From: DASZQY01 sp036511595
GTDB lineage: Bacteria; Pseudomonadota; Alphaproteobacteria; Rhizobiales; Kaistiaceae
Reading direction: 5' to 3'
Assembly (NCBI GenBank): GCA_036511595.1
Contig: DATCBY010000052.1
Span: forward strand, 1-64,000
DNA: 64,000 bases
In this document: positions 34,583-43,318 of the stretch, piece after piece
How positions within the stretch are numbered: position 1 is the stretch's first letter
How the letters are laid out: each line of letters begins with the position of its first letter
Translations under genes and position numbers: made by a program
Notes under the pieces: generated by a model
Seen by the model: the letters and a program-made list of their open reading frames with translations, nothing else
The model's database searches: none
Told to the model about the DNA's origin: nothing

Positions 34583-35722
34583 CTAAGCCGCCCGTCCGAA
34601 AAGATCGAGCTGGTCGCCGGCAACCGCCGGCGCCGTGAAGAGGTCGGTGCGCAGCGTCCGCCTCTCAAGATTAAGCCCGAGCCGCTTGGCCGCCATCTCG
34701 AACCGCCGCCCGATCTGCCAGGCGTACGGCCCGCTGCCGCGCATGCGCTCGCCCCATTGCGAATCGTATTCCTTGCCGCCGCGCATCGAGCGGATGACCG
34801 ACATCACATGCCTTGCGCGGTCGGGATACTCCCGCGCCAGGAATTCCTTGAACACGTCCTTCACCTCAAGCGGCAGGCGGAGCAGTACATAGCCGGCCGA
34901 ACGCACGCCGGCCGCCGCGGCCGCCTCAAGAATGCGCTCTATCTCGGCTTCGTTGAGGGCGGGGATCACCGGGGCGACCAGCACCGTTGTTGGCACGCCG
35001 GCCGCCGCCAGCAGCCGGAGCGCGTCGAGTCGCCGTTCGGGCGTCGCCGCGCGCGGCTCCATCGCCCGCGCCAGCTTGCCGTCGAGCGTGGTCACCGACA
35101 GCGCCACCTTGGCAAGGCCGCGTTTCGCCATGCGGGACAGGATGTCGATGTCGCGCACAACCAGAGCCGACTTGGTGACGATGCCGACGGGATGGTTCGT
35201 CCGGTCGAGTACCTCCAGCACCTCGCGCATGATGCGGTATCGCCGCTCGATCGGCTGGTAGGGATCGGTGTTGGTTCCGATCGCGATCGTCTTCACGTCG
35301 TAGCCGGGCTTCGCCAGCTCCTTTTCCAGGAGCTTTGCCGCTCCCGGCTTGGCGAAGAGCTTCGTCTCGAAGTCGAGGCCGGGCGAAAGACCCATGTAGG
35401 CATGGGTGGGTCGGGCGAAGCAGTAGGCGCAGCCATGCTCGCAGCCGCGGTAAGGATTGATCGAGCGATCGAAGGAAATGTCGGGAGATTCATTTCGGGT
35501 GATGATCTTGCGCGGCGTCTCCTCCTGCACCTCCGTCTTGAACGGCGGCAGCACATCCAGCGATCCCCAGCCGTCGTCGGCGCTCTCGCGCGCCAGCGGC
35601 TCGAAGCGGCCGGACTTGTTGCTCTCCGCCCCGCGCCCGCGCCGTCGGTCCGGATCGATCCGGACGCCGACGTAGTCGTTGGATGGCTCGACTTCAATGA
35701 TATCGCTGCACTGTTTTTCCAT
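34583..35722 (-). CDS. PA0069-type radical SAM protein
   Basis: A ~379-residue radical SAM enzyme of the SplB-like PA0069 group. The 4Fe-4S cluster cysteines are C94, C98 and C101 (RGCEHGCAYCFARPTHAY). IGTNTDPYQPIERRY and GIVTKSALVVRDIDIL form the AdoMet barrel. The reaction is unknown; the resemblance to spore photoproduct lyase does not prove a DNA repair role. Start at 35722 (MEKQCSDIIEVEPSNDY) is preferred to 35782. Confidence 0.88.
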   Translation of the reverse strand: MEKQCSDIIEVEPSNDYVGVRIDPDRRRGRGAESNKSGRFEPLARESADDGWGSLDVLPPFKTEVQEETPRKIITRNESPDISFDRSINPYRGCEHGCAYCFARPTHAYMGLSPGLDFETKLFAKPGAAKLLEKELAKPGYDVKTIAIGTNTDPYQPIERRYRIMREVLEVLDRTNHPVGIVTKSALVVRDIDILSRMAKRGLAKVALSVTTLDGKLARAMEPRAATPERRLDALRLLAAAGVPTTVLVAPVIPALNEAEIERILEAAAAAGVRSAGYVLLRLPLEVKDVFKEFLAREYPDRARHVMSVIRSMRGGKEYDSQWGERMRGSGPYAWQIGRRFEMAAKRLGLNLERRTLRTDLFTAPAVAGDQLDLFGRAA

Positions 35723-35832
35723 GAAAACATTCCTATCACCGCGTAAAGAACAAAGCAAGAACACTGTCGACCGCTTCGTCATGTCGCGGATTTTCGGTCG
35801 TCACGGCTTCTGCGCCGGCTTATGAAGCAGCC

Positions 35833-36345
35833 ATGATCACAGCGATCATCGAGACGCGAAACGATGAGGTGCCGCTGGCGCACGCGCTGGCGGCGCTGGT
35901 GCCGGCTGCCACTGAGGGCGTGCTCCGCCAGGTGATCGTCATCGATCACGGTTCCCGTGACGGCACGCTCAGGGTCGCCGACGTTGCCGGCTGCACCGTC
36001 ATCGAAGCAAGCATGGGCGAGGGCGATCCGCGCCGGCAAGCGGCCGAAATGGCGCGCGGCGACTGGCTGCTCCTCCTGTCGCCCACTGAGCCGCTGCCGC
36101 TTGATTGGCAGAGCGGCGCCCTGGCGTTCATCGATCGGGCGTTGGTGGCCGGAAAGGCCCATTCGCGCGTCGGCACGATCCACCGAGGCAGGATCAGCAG
36201 CGGCTGGCGCGGCTGGCTTCGCTCGCGCCTGACAAGAAGCGACGGCTGGCTGCTGACGAAGAGCGCGTACCTTGCGGCTAAGGCTTCGTCGCGGCCTTCT
36301 TCTTCAGTTTTCCGCGCTTCAGATGTTCGTCGAGGCGCGGCATGA
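35833..36345 (+). CDS. Short family 2 glycosyltransferase-like protein
   Basis: A 170-residue protein with the start of a GT-A fold: MITAIIETRNDE, VIVIDHGSRDGTLRVA and EMARGDWLLLLSPTEPLP. The usual DxD metal site appears replaced by SPTEP. Typical GT2 proteins of this type run past 220 residues and contain an acidic EDVD-like motif; here the frame ends after DGWLLTKSAYLAAKA and its last ~20 codons overlap convergent moaB. It may therefore be a truncated or non-catalytic member. Confidence 0.65.
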   Translation: MITAIIETRNDEVPLAHALAALVPAATEGVLRQVIVIDHGSRDGTLRVADVAGCTVIEASMGEGDPRRQAAEMARGDWLLLLSPTEPLPLDWQSGALAFIDRALVAGKAHSRVGTIHRGRISSGWRGWLRSRLTRSDGWLLTKSAYLAAKASSRPSSSVFRASDVRRGAA

Positions 36346-36847
36346 TCTCGACAAAGTTGCAGGGCTCCTGGCGGTAGTCGAACTGCCGGACGAGGATCTC
36401 GTCCCATGCGTCTTTGCAGGCGCCGGTCGATCCCGGCAGGCAGAACACAAACTTGCCTTTCGCCAGGCCCGCCGTCGCCCGCGACTGGATCGTGGAGGTG
36501 CCGATCTTCTCGTAGCTGATCCTGTGGAAGATCGCGGCGAAACCTTCCATGCGTTTATCGAACAGCGGCTCGACCGCTTCCGGCGTCACATCGCGCCCGG
36601 TGAAGCCGGTGCCGCCGGTGGTGATGACCACGTCAACATCGGTATCCCTCAGCCAGCGCTTGATCACCCTGCGAATCTTGCCGCCGTCGTCGGTCACGAT
36701 CGCCCGATGGGCCAGAATGTGTCCGGAGCCGGCGATGCGCTCGGCGAGCGTTGCGCCGGAGCGGTCATCCTCCAGCGTGCGCGAGTCGGACACCGCGAGG
36801 ACCGCGAAGCGAACGGGTACGAAAGGCTTCCCGGCAGGCTGTTTCAT
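36278..36847 (-). CDS. moaB: Molybdenum cofactor biosynthesis protein B
   Basis: A 189-residue MoaB/MogA-fold protein that adenylates molybdopterin before molybdenum insertion. Family segments: FAVLAVSDSRTLEDDRSG, VITTGGTGFTGRDVTPEAV, FRxxSYEKIGTSTIQSRA-like helix and FCLPGSTGACKDAWDEIL. The C-terminus is lysine-rich (KRGKLKKKAATK) and overlaps the convergent glycosyltransferase-like gene by 68 bp. Confidence 0.93.
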   Translation of the reverse strand: MKQPAGKPFVPVRFAVLAVSDSRTLEDDRSGATLAERIAGSGHILAHRAIVTDDGGKIRRVIKRWLRDTDVDVVITTGGTGFTGRDVTPEAVEPLFDKRMEGFAAIFHRISYEKIGTSTIQSRATAGLAKGKFVFCLPGSTGACKDAWDEILVRQFDYRQEPCNFVEIMPRLDEHLKRGKLKKKAATKP

Positions 36848-36865
36848 GGTCGCTACCCTACCCGG

Positions 36866-37795
36866 TCACGATGGTAGCGTCATGGCCGGGATCACCCACC
36901 ACGTCGGCTTGGCTTCGCGCAGCCGCACCGCCGCCCTTTCGGCGGCTTCAAGGGTGACGAAGATGCCAAACGCTGCCGCGCCCGAGCCGGACATGCGCGA
37001 AAACAGGCAATCGGGATCGCGCATCAGCGCCTTGGCGGCCGAAGCTGCCGCCTTGTTGACGCGCGCCGCCGGCTCGGCAAGGTCGTTGCGTGCTTGCCGC
37101 AGCCAGAAAATCACGTCGAGCAGCGAACCAAATTTTTCGGGCAGCGGCGGCAGCGAACTGCGATCGGCGACCGAAAGGTTTGCGAACACGGCGGCCGTCG
37201 GCACGGCAATGCCGGGGTGCGCCATCACGATCGGAAGTGCCGGCACCCCAGTGATCGGCGTGATGCGGTCGCCAATTCCTTCGGCCAGCAGCGGCCGCGA
37301 GACGAGGCACATCGGCACATCGGCGCCGAGGCGCCCGCCGATGGCGGCAAGCTTCGCTTCGGAAAGATTGGTGTTCCATTCGCGGTTGAGGAGCCGCAAC
37401 GTCGCCGCGGCATCGGCCGAACCGCCGCCAAGCCCCGACGCCACCGGGATGCGCTTGATGAGAAGAATCTTTGTCGGCGGCACCCGCTTCTTGCCGGCGA
37501 CATGCGCCAGCTCGTTTGCCGCCCGAACCGCGAGATTATCGTCCGGCGGCGTGCCAGCCCCGAGGCGCGCCGCGAATTCACCCTTGACCGTCAGTCTGAG
37601 GCGACCGTCGTCGGAAGGTGCCGCAGCAAGCACATCGCCGTAATCGGCGAACACGACCAGGCTTTCGATGCTGTGGTAGCCATCCGTGCGCCGGCCGGTG
37701 ACGTGCAGGGCGAGGTTGATCTTGGCGCATGCAAGTTCGCGGGCACCGGTGCCGTCGCCGATCGCGTCTTCTATCGCTCGTACAAACTCGTCCAC
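36866..37795 (-). CDS. ispE: 4-diphosphocytidyl-2-C-methyl-D-erythritol kinase
   Basis: A 309-residue GHMP kinase of the MEP isoprenoid pathway. ACAKINLALHVTGRRTDGYH is the substrate-binding start, and the ATP loop is IPVASGLGGGSADAAATL. The C-terminal GHMP motif reads RMSGSGAAAFGIF. Located between moaB and the TPR/LysM gene. ispH, a later step in the same pathway, is also in this window. Confidence 0.95.
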   Translation of the reverse strand: MDEFVRAIEDAIGDGTGARELACAKINLALHVTGRRTDGYHSIESLVVFADYGDVLAAAPSDDGRLRLTVKGEFAARLGAGTPPDDNLAVRAANELAHVAGKKRVPPTKILLIKRIPVASGLGGGSADAAATLRLLNREWNTNLSEAKLAAIGGRLGADVPMCLVSRPLLAEGIGDRITPITGVPALPIVMAHPGIAVPTAAVFANLSVADRSSLPPLPEKFGSLLDVIFWLRQARNDLAEPAARVNKAAASAAKALMRDPDCLFSRMSGSGAAAFGIFVTLEAAERAAVRLREAKPTWWVIPAMTLPS

Positions 37796-37826
37796 TGCGT
37801 CGCCACCGCCGGAGAACTCAGCCGCT

Positions 37827-39752
37827 CTAATTTACACTCTGGGGCGGGATGTCCAGCGTCATTCCCGGAAAGATCGTATCCGGGTTGGCGATCCGCTCCC
37901 GATTGGCGGTCAGGATGCGAGGATAGAGCTTGGGGTCGCCATACACGCGTCCGGCGATCGTCCACAGGCTCTCGCCCTTGCCTACCTCGACCGAGCTGCG
38001 TGTGCTCGTCCCGCCGGCGGACGCGGGGCTGAGTCCATCCTTCAGCTTGACCATTATCTTGGCGAGCAGATCCTTATCCGGCGAAGAGTCGCGGGCGTAA
38101 GTCCACTGGAAGACCGCCTCGCGCTTGCGCCCGACGGTCCAGTAAACGTCACCGAGATGGTCGTTGATGGTTGCGTCGCCGCCGCTCAGCTGCACGGCGG
38201 TTTCCATCGTCGCCACCGCGTCGTCGTAGCGACCGAGCTTGTAGTAGGCCCACCCGAGACTGTCGACGATGTAGCCGTCGTTTGGCTTGAGCTTGACCGC
38301 CGCCTGGATCATGGCGAGCGCCTGATCGAGATTCTGGCCGCGATCGATCCACGAATAGCCGAGATAGTTGAGCACCGATGCCTGGTTCGGATTGAGCGCC
38401 AGGGCGCGCTTCAGATCGGCTTCCGCTTCCGGCCAGTGCTTGCTCTGTTCCAGTGACACGCCGCGATAATAGAACACCAGCCAGTTAGGCGACGGGCCGC
38501 TCTTCGTGGCACTCCCGTCGGTGGCCGCTGACTGATCGTCGGCGCCCAGTGCCTTGATGGCCCACGTGTAGGCGGCGACCGCCTCGGGGAAATGGTTTTG
38601 TGCCCGGTAGTTGTTGCCGAGTTCGAGCGCCGCATCGGCGTCGTCGGGATCGGCCGCAAGTACCCGCTTGAAATGCTTCGCCGCCTGATCCCGTTTGTCG
38701 AGTGTTTCCAGGCAGACGCCGGTCTGCAGGTCCACATTGCGGCGAATACGCGCGGAAAGGGGAACGCTGTTGTATATTGCGACGGCATCCTCGCAACGGC
38801 CGACCGCCTGGAACACGTCGCCGAGCGCCACGGTGGTCAGGGGTGATGCCGGATTGAGATAGGCGGCGAGGCGCAGGTAGGCCGCCGGGAGCTCGGGACC
38901 GTCGTCGGTTCCGATCGCCGAGCCGATCCCGTAAAGGGCCTCGGCAACGCCGGTCGCCGCCGTCGTAGCGAGCGGCGGGAGCTTTTTTCCCGCGTTGATG
39001 TCGGCAAGCAGGTATTTCAGCTCGGGGTGGGTCGGCTTGTCGCCACCCAGCCGCGTCAAAGCGTCGATGGCATCCGCCTTCTTGCCGGCCCGCGCCAAAA
39101 TGCGGGCGTAGCTGACCACCACGCGCAACGCCGAGGAATCGTCGTCATATGCCTTTCCGATGGCCGCCACTGCCTCGTCGGTGCGCCCGGCGGCGTCGAG
39201 GATGAGCGCCGTGTGGTAATCCTTGAATACGCCGTACCAGTCGGGACCGCTGAGCGCCGCGATCGTCTTCAGCGCGACATCGACCTTGCCCTGCCCAAAC
39301 TGAATCCATGCCTCCGCGAGACCGCTGGTCAGCGTCGCAAGCTCCGTCGGGCCGATCTTGCCGAATTCGCCGAGCGCGTCGTCAGACTTGCCCTGTCTCA
39401 GGTCACGCACCGCGAGGGAGAGCCGCGCGGCGGGGTTGCTGCCGTCCGTCTTTAGGAGGTCGCCGGCGAGAGCGAACGACCGGTCCATTGCGCCGGTGGC
39501 GAGGCTGAGCAGGAGAAGCCGTTCAAGGAGAGGAGGATTGTCGGGCTGGGCTTGCACCGCCCGGCTGTAGAAGCCCACCGCCGCGTTGATGTCATGCGCC
39601 CGGTCGGCGCTGCGGCCGGCGAGGTAGCTGCCCGAAAAGGACGGCGGCAGCTCGCCGGAAAACGCCGGCCTCGCTGCGGCGATGCCGCCGGCGGTGGTCG
39701 CCAGGATGACGGCGGCAGCAAGCGAAAGGCAGTAGATGCGCAAAAGGGGCAT
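37827..39752 (-). CDS. Secreted TPR-repeat protein with C-terminal LysM domain
   Basis: A 641-residue protein with a signal peptide (MPLLRIYCLSLAAAVILATTAGG). At least eight TPR-type helical repeats follow, for example HDINAAVGFYSRAVQAQPDN, DDADAALELGNNYRAQNHFP and GRYDDAVATMETAVQLSGGD. The last ~50 residues are a LysM module (VGKGESLWTIAGRVYGDPKL ... IFPGMTLDIPP), which binds peptidoglycan. TPR proteins beside ispE are common in this order; the LysM tail suggests cell-wall attachment in the periplasm. Start at 39752 gives the signal peptide. Confidence 0.85.
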   Translation of the reverse strand: MPLLRIYCLSLAAAVILATTAGGIAAARPAFSGELPPSFSGSYLAGRSADRAHDINAAVGFYSRAVQAQPDNPPLLERLLLLSLATGAMDRSFALAGDLLKTDGSNPAARLSLAVRDLRQGKSDDALGEFGKIGPTELATLTSGLAEAWIQFGQGKVDVALKTIAALSGPDWYGVFKDYHTALILDAAGRTDEAVAAIGKAYDDDSSALRVVVSYARILARAGKKADAIDALTRLGGDKPTHPELKYLLADINAGKKLPPLATTAATGVAEALYGIGSAIGTDDGPELPAAYLRLAAYLNPASPLTTVALGDVFQAVGRCEDAVAIYNSVPLSARIRRNVDLQTGVCLETLDKRDQAAKHFKRVLAADPDDADAALELGNNYRAQNHFPEAVAAYTWAIKALGADDQSAATDGSATKSGPSPNWLVFYYRGVSLEQSKHWPEAEADLKRALALNPNQASVLNYLGYSWIDRGQNLDQALAMIQAAVKLKPNDGYIVDSLGWAYYKLGRYDDAVATMETAVQLSGGDATINDHLGDVYWTVGRKREAVFQWTYARDSSPDKDLLAKIMVKLKDGLSPASAGGTSTRSSVEVGKGESLWTIAGRVYGDPKLYPRILTANRERIANPDTIFPGMTLDIPPQSVN

Positions 39753-39850
39753 GGACCTCGATTTTCTGGTCAGATTGAAGCGTCCGCAGCAGCGACAGGA
39801 TGGCGGCTTTGCGCCGTCCGGGCAAGCGGCGAGTGACCGCCTGCAACTCC

Positions 39851-40870
39851 TCAACTGACGCGCGCAATGCAGAAGTCGACGGCCTCGAGAAGCGCCGCCT
39901 TGTGCGGCGAATCGGGGAAGGGCGCCAGGGCGTCGCGGGCGACGGCGCCGAAGTGACGCGCCCGTTCCACCGTGTCGTCGATCGCCCGATGCGTCCGCAT
40001 CAGCTGGATGGCATGCTCGAGGTCGCCGTCGCCGATCTCGCCGTCCTCCAGCACCTTCTTCCAGAATATGCGGTCTGCGTCGCTTCCTCGCCGGTAGGAG
40101 AGCACGACAGGCAGCGTGATCTTGCCCTCTCGGAAGTCGTCGCCGACCCGTTTGCCGAGGTTCGCCGAAGTGCCACCATAATCGAGCGCATCGTCAACCA
40201 GCTGGAAGGCGAGGCCGAGATTGGTGCCATAAGAGCGAAACGCCGCCCGCTCCGCCCGCCCGCGGCCCGCAAGCACCGGGCCGACCTCGGCCGCCGCCGA
40301 GAACAGCGCCGCGGTCTTTGCCTGGATGACGGCGAGGTATTCGTCTTCGGTTGTCGCCGTGTTCTTGGCGGCGCCCAGTTGCATCACCTCGCCCTCGGCT
40401 ATGATTGCTGCGGCGTTGGAAAGAATTTCGAGCGCCTCCAGCGAACCAACCTCGACCATCATTTTGAAGGCTTGGCCGAGCAGGAAATCGCCGACCAGGA
40501 CGCTCGCCTGGTTGCCCCACAACATGCGGGCTGCTGCCTTGCCACGGCGAAGGTCGCTCTCGTCGACCACGTCGTCGTGGAGAAGGGTAGCGGTGTGCAT
40601 GAATTCGACGCTGACCGCGAGCTTCACGCGGCCGTCGCCCTCGTAGCCGCACATGCCGGCGCCCGCAATGGTCAGCATCGGCCGCAGCCGCTTGCCGCCG
40701 GAATCGATCAGGTGACGGGCGATTTCAGGAATGAGTTCCACGTTCGAGCCGGCGCGCGCCAGGATGAGCTCGTTGACTCGCTCCATCGGCTCGCGGGTAA
40801 GCCGCACGAGCGGTTCGATGCTGGCGGTGGCGAAACGCTTGCTTTCTTCGAGGGGAACGACAACGCCCAA
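39851..40870 (-). CDS. Long-chain polyprenyl diphosphate synthase
   Basis: A 339-residue prenyl chain elongator making the ubiquinone side chain, probably octaprenyl or decaprenyl diphosphate. The two aspartate-rich motifs are DDVVD (99-103) and DDALD (226-230), with GGKRLRP before the first. The start is TTG at 40870: an AGGAG site lies 8 bases upstream and GVVVPLEESKRF is the family N-terminus. Product length cannot be read with certainty, so no symbol is given (ispB/ddsA family). Divergent from the DUF2007 gene. Confidence 0.93.
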   Translation of the reverse strand: MGVVVPLEESKRFATASIEPLVRLTREPMERVNELILARAGSNVELIPEIARHLIDSGGKRLRPMLTIAGAGMCGYEGDGRVKLAVSVEFMHTATLLHDDVVDESDLRRGKAAARMLWGNQASVLVGDFLLGQAFKMMVEVGSLEALEILSNAAAIIAEGEVMQLGAAKNTATTEDEYLAVIQAKTAALFSAAAEVGPVLAGRGRAERAAFRSYGTNLGLAFQLVDDALDYGGTSANLGKRVGDDFREGKITLPVVLSYRRGSDADRIFWKKVLEDGEIGDGDLEHAIQLMRTHRAIDDTVERARHFGAVARDALAPFPDSPHKAALLEAVDFCIARVS

Positions 40871-41005
40871 ATCCGATGCTCCTGTTGGCTTTGCCAATGA
40901 GACTAGGGTCGTAGTGGCGAGGGAACAAGGGAAAGCCTCGACGATTGTACGCCGGGCCGCGACCACGTACGGTCGCCCCGCTTACCGGCAATGAGGTTGC
41001 GCGCG

Positions 41006-41236
41006 ATGGAAGAATTGTTGCGGACCAACGATTTGGTGCTGATCTCCTTCGTCGAGTCGCTGCTCCGAGAGGCCGGGATAGACCTTTGGGTCGCCGACCA
41101 GAACATGAGCATCATCGAAGGATCGCTGGGTGTGTTGCCGCGCCGGATCATGGTGCCCGCCGACAGTCTCGCACAGGCGCGGCGGTTGCTGGTCGATGCA
41201 GGGGTCGGCAACGAGCTCGAGAAGCCGAAGGCCTGA
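41006..41236 (+). CDS. DUF2007 (putative signal-transducing/PII-like) small protein
   Basis: A 76-residue protein: MEELLRTNDLVLISFVESLL, then EAGIDLWVADQNMSIIEGSL and RRIMVPADSLAQARRLLVDA. This is the compact ferredoxin-like fold of DUF2007, whose role is unknown. It is conserved beside the polyprenyl synthase and the following methyltransferase in related genomes. An in-frame ATG at 40991 would add five residues. Confidence 0.85.
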   Translation: MEELLRTNDLVLISFVESLLREAGIDLWVADQNMSIIEGSLGVLPRRIMVPADSLAQARRLLVDAGVGNELEKPKA

Positions 41237-41241
41237 GGACA

Positions 41242-42057
41242 ATGTCCACGGCCGTTGCTTCCGCCGTCGATAGCGCCTCGGTCGACGCTTTTCTCGGCGG
41301 GCGATTCGAAGCGTTGCAACCAAAGACTGGCCACCACCGGGCGGGCCTGGAAGCCATATTCATCGCTGCTGCCATCGAGCCGGGCTTCGCCGGTACGGTT
41401 GTAGATCTGGGCGCCGGCGTCGGTGTCGCCGGTATGGCAATCGCGGCGCGCTGCAAGCATGCCACCGTCGCGCTGGTCGAGCGCAACCCGGAGGCTGTCG
41501 CGTTGGCGCGAGCGGCATTGACCCGCCCGGCCAACCGCGGCTTTGCCTCTCGCATATCGATTGTGATGGCCGACGTCACCGCGCCCGAAGCCGACCGCGC
41601 CGCCGCCGGTCTCGGCCGCGCCGCCGCCGACGCGCTGGTGATGAACCCGCCTTTCCACGCGGCGGAAGAGGGCACCGCCTCGCCCGATCTCCCGCGTGCC
41701 GACGCCCATGTGCTGGCAGACGCAGGCATCGACCCGTGGCTGCGCGCCGCCGCCTCCGCGCTGCGCCCCGACGGGCGTCTGGTTGTGATTTTCCGCGCCG
41801 ACCGTCTCGATGCGCTACTGGCAGCTTTGGCTGGCCGCTTCGGCGGCGTGGCGATCCTGCCGATTTACCCGCGGGCGCACTCCGACGCGCATCGCGTCCT
41901 CATTGGCGCCCGCAAGGGCAGCCGCGCCCCGGCGCGCCTTTTGCCGCCGCTTACCCTTCACCCCGAGGCCGCCAGCACCTATCTCCCGGAGGCCGAGCAA
42001 ATCCTTCGCCACGGGGCCGGCCTCGCCGAGGTCAACCCGGCGTGGCTGTTGACCTGA
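41242..42057 (+). CDS. TrmN6-like N6-adenine methyltransferase (tRNA1Val-type)
   Basis: A 271-residue class I AdoMet methyltransferase. Motif I is VVDLGAGVGVAGMAIAAR and the catalytic N6-adenine motif is NPPF (135-138, ALVMNPPFHAAEEG), as in TrmN6, which methylates A37 of tRNA1(Val). The N-terminal DAFLGGRFEALQPKTGHHRAG is typical of the group. It starts 5 bp after the DUF2007 stop, so they are probably co-transcribed. Substrate assignment is from family resemblance. Confidence 0.85.
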   Translation: MSTAVASAVDSASVDAFLGGRFEALQPKTGHHRAGLEAIFIAAAIEPGFAGTVVDLGAGVGVAGMAIAARCKHATVALVERNPEAVALARAALTRPANRGFASRISIVMADVTAPEADRAAAGLGRAAADALVMNPPFHAAEEGTASPDLPRADAHVLADAGIDPWLRAAASALRPDGRLVVIFRADRLDALLAALAGRFGGVAILPIYPRAHSDAHRVLIGARKGSRAPARLLPPLTLHPEAASTYLPEAEQILRHGAGLAEVNPAWLLT

Positions 42058-42071
42058 GAGAGAGTGCGCCC

Positions 42072-42932
42072 ATGCCGATGTCCATTAAGGCCATGCTCCC
42101 GGCGCGGTTTCGAAACGATCACCCGGTCGTCCCGGTCATTCGGCTGTCCGGCGCCATCGGCGCGTCGTCCGGCTTCCGCTCCGGCCTGTCGCTCGCCGGC
42201 ATCGAGGTCGCGTTGGCGAAGGCATTCGCCATGAAGCGCGCTCCCGCCGTGGCGCTGCTCGTCAATTCGCCCGGCGGCGCCGCGGTCCAGTCGCATCTCA
42301 TCTTCAAGCGCATCCGCGCGCTCGCGGAGGAGAAGGGCAAGAAGGTCATCGTCGCCGTCGAAGATGTCGCTGCCTCGGGCGGCTACATGATCGCCGTTGC
42401 CGGCGACGAAATCGTCGTCGATGCTTCATCGATCGTCGGCTCCATCGGCGTTCTCTTCGCCGGCTTCGGCTTCCCGAAGCTGCTGGAGCGTTTCGGTATC
42501 GAACGTCGCGTCCACACTGCTGGCAAGTCGAAGGCGATGCTCGATCCCTTCCGGCCGGAGAAAGAGGAAGACGTCGCGCGCCTCACCGCTTTGCAGGAAG
42601 ATGTGCATCGGGACTTCATCGCGCTGGTCAGGAGTCGCCGCCGGTCGCTGGTTGATAATCCCGACCTCTTCACCGGCGCATTCTGGTCGGGATCGCGTGC
42701 CGTCGAACTTGGTCTGGCCGATCGCGTCGGCGATCTCCGCCAGGTCCTGCGCGAGGCTTACGGCGAGAACGTCCGCATGCTGCAGATTCCGGTCGGCAAG
42801 CGCAGCTGGTTTCGTCGCTTTGGCTTTGGCGGCGGCAGCACCGCATTTCCCGCGGACGTCGCCGGCGGACTGGTCGAGCGCGCCATAACGGCGATTGAGG
42901 AACGCCTCCTGTGGAACCGCTTCGGCCTCTGA
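42072..42932 (+). CDS. S49 family serine peptidase (SohB/SppA-like)
   Basis: A 286-residue signal-peptide-peptidase-like protein. The nucleophile is S102 in VAASGGYMIAVAGDEIV, and the general-base lysine is in HTAGKSKAMLDPF (K152 or K154). LLVNSPGGAAVQSHLIFKRI is the family substrate-binding strand. No transmembrane anchor is evident, so this is a short soluble type. It lies 14 bp after the methyltransferase gene. Confidence 0.9.
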   Translation: MPMSIKAMLPARFRNDHPVVPVIRLSGAIGASSGFRSGLSLAGIEVALAKAFAMKRAPAVALLVNSPGGAAVQSHLIFKRIRALAEEKGKKVIVAVEDVAASGGYMIAVAGDEIVVDASSIVGSIGVLFAGFGFPKLLERFGIERRVHTAGKSKAMLDPFRPEKEEDVARLTALQEDVHRDFIALVRSRRRSLVDNPDLFTGAFWSGSRAVELGLADRVGDLRQVLREAYGENVRMLQIPVGKRSWFRRFGFGGGSTAFPADVAGGLVERAITAIEERLLWNRFGL

Positions 42933-43051
42933 GTGCGGGTTATGACGTCACGGCACCCGGCGCGACGTTCCGCCCGCTCGATAACAGTCGCCCGTGACGT
43001 TTTGGGGTGCTAGACAAGCGCCGCGGACGAACGACCCAGGAAGGCTGGCAT

Positions 43052-43228
43052 TTGACCGAACCGCCCGATCGATACAAACGCGCGTCGAGCCGCAAGAAGT
43101 CGGCTCCCGTGAAACGCGTTGTTTTGTCGGCCGAAGCCGCGAAGGCATACGAGAAACTTGTCGAGGACCGCGACGCACGCGACCGCGACTACGCCCGCCA
43201 TCTCTCCGCCGACAATAAGCCAAAATAG
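43052..43228 (+). CDS. Small basic protein of unknown function
   Basis: A 58-residue product starting at TTG 43052, with a clear AGGAAGG ribosome site 7 bases upstream. The first half is Lys/Arg/Ser-rich (YKRASSRKKSAPVKR), the second half a charged helix (AEAAKAYEKLVEDRDARDRD). No family is recognised. The strong ribosome site and helix-like pattern suggest a real gene; nucleic-acid binding is possible but unproven. Confidence 0.55.
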   Translation: MTEPPDRYKRASSRKKSAPVKRVVLSAEAAKAYEKLVEDRDARDRDYARHLSADNKPK

Positions 43229-43318
43229 CTCGCCTCCGTTAGCTTGACCCTCGGCTTGGCGTCTTTATAGGTTGCGCCGCGCCGGCGAACCCGCGGGCGC
43301 GGGGATTCGCGCTTCAAG

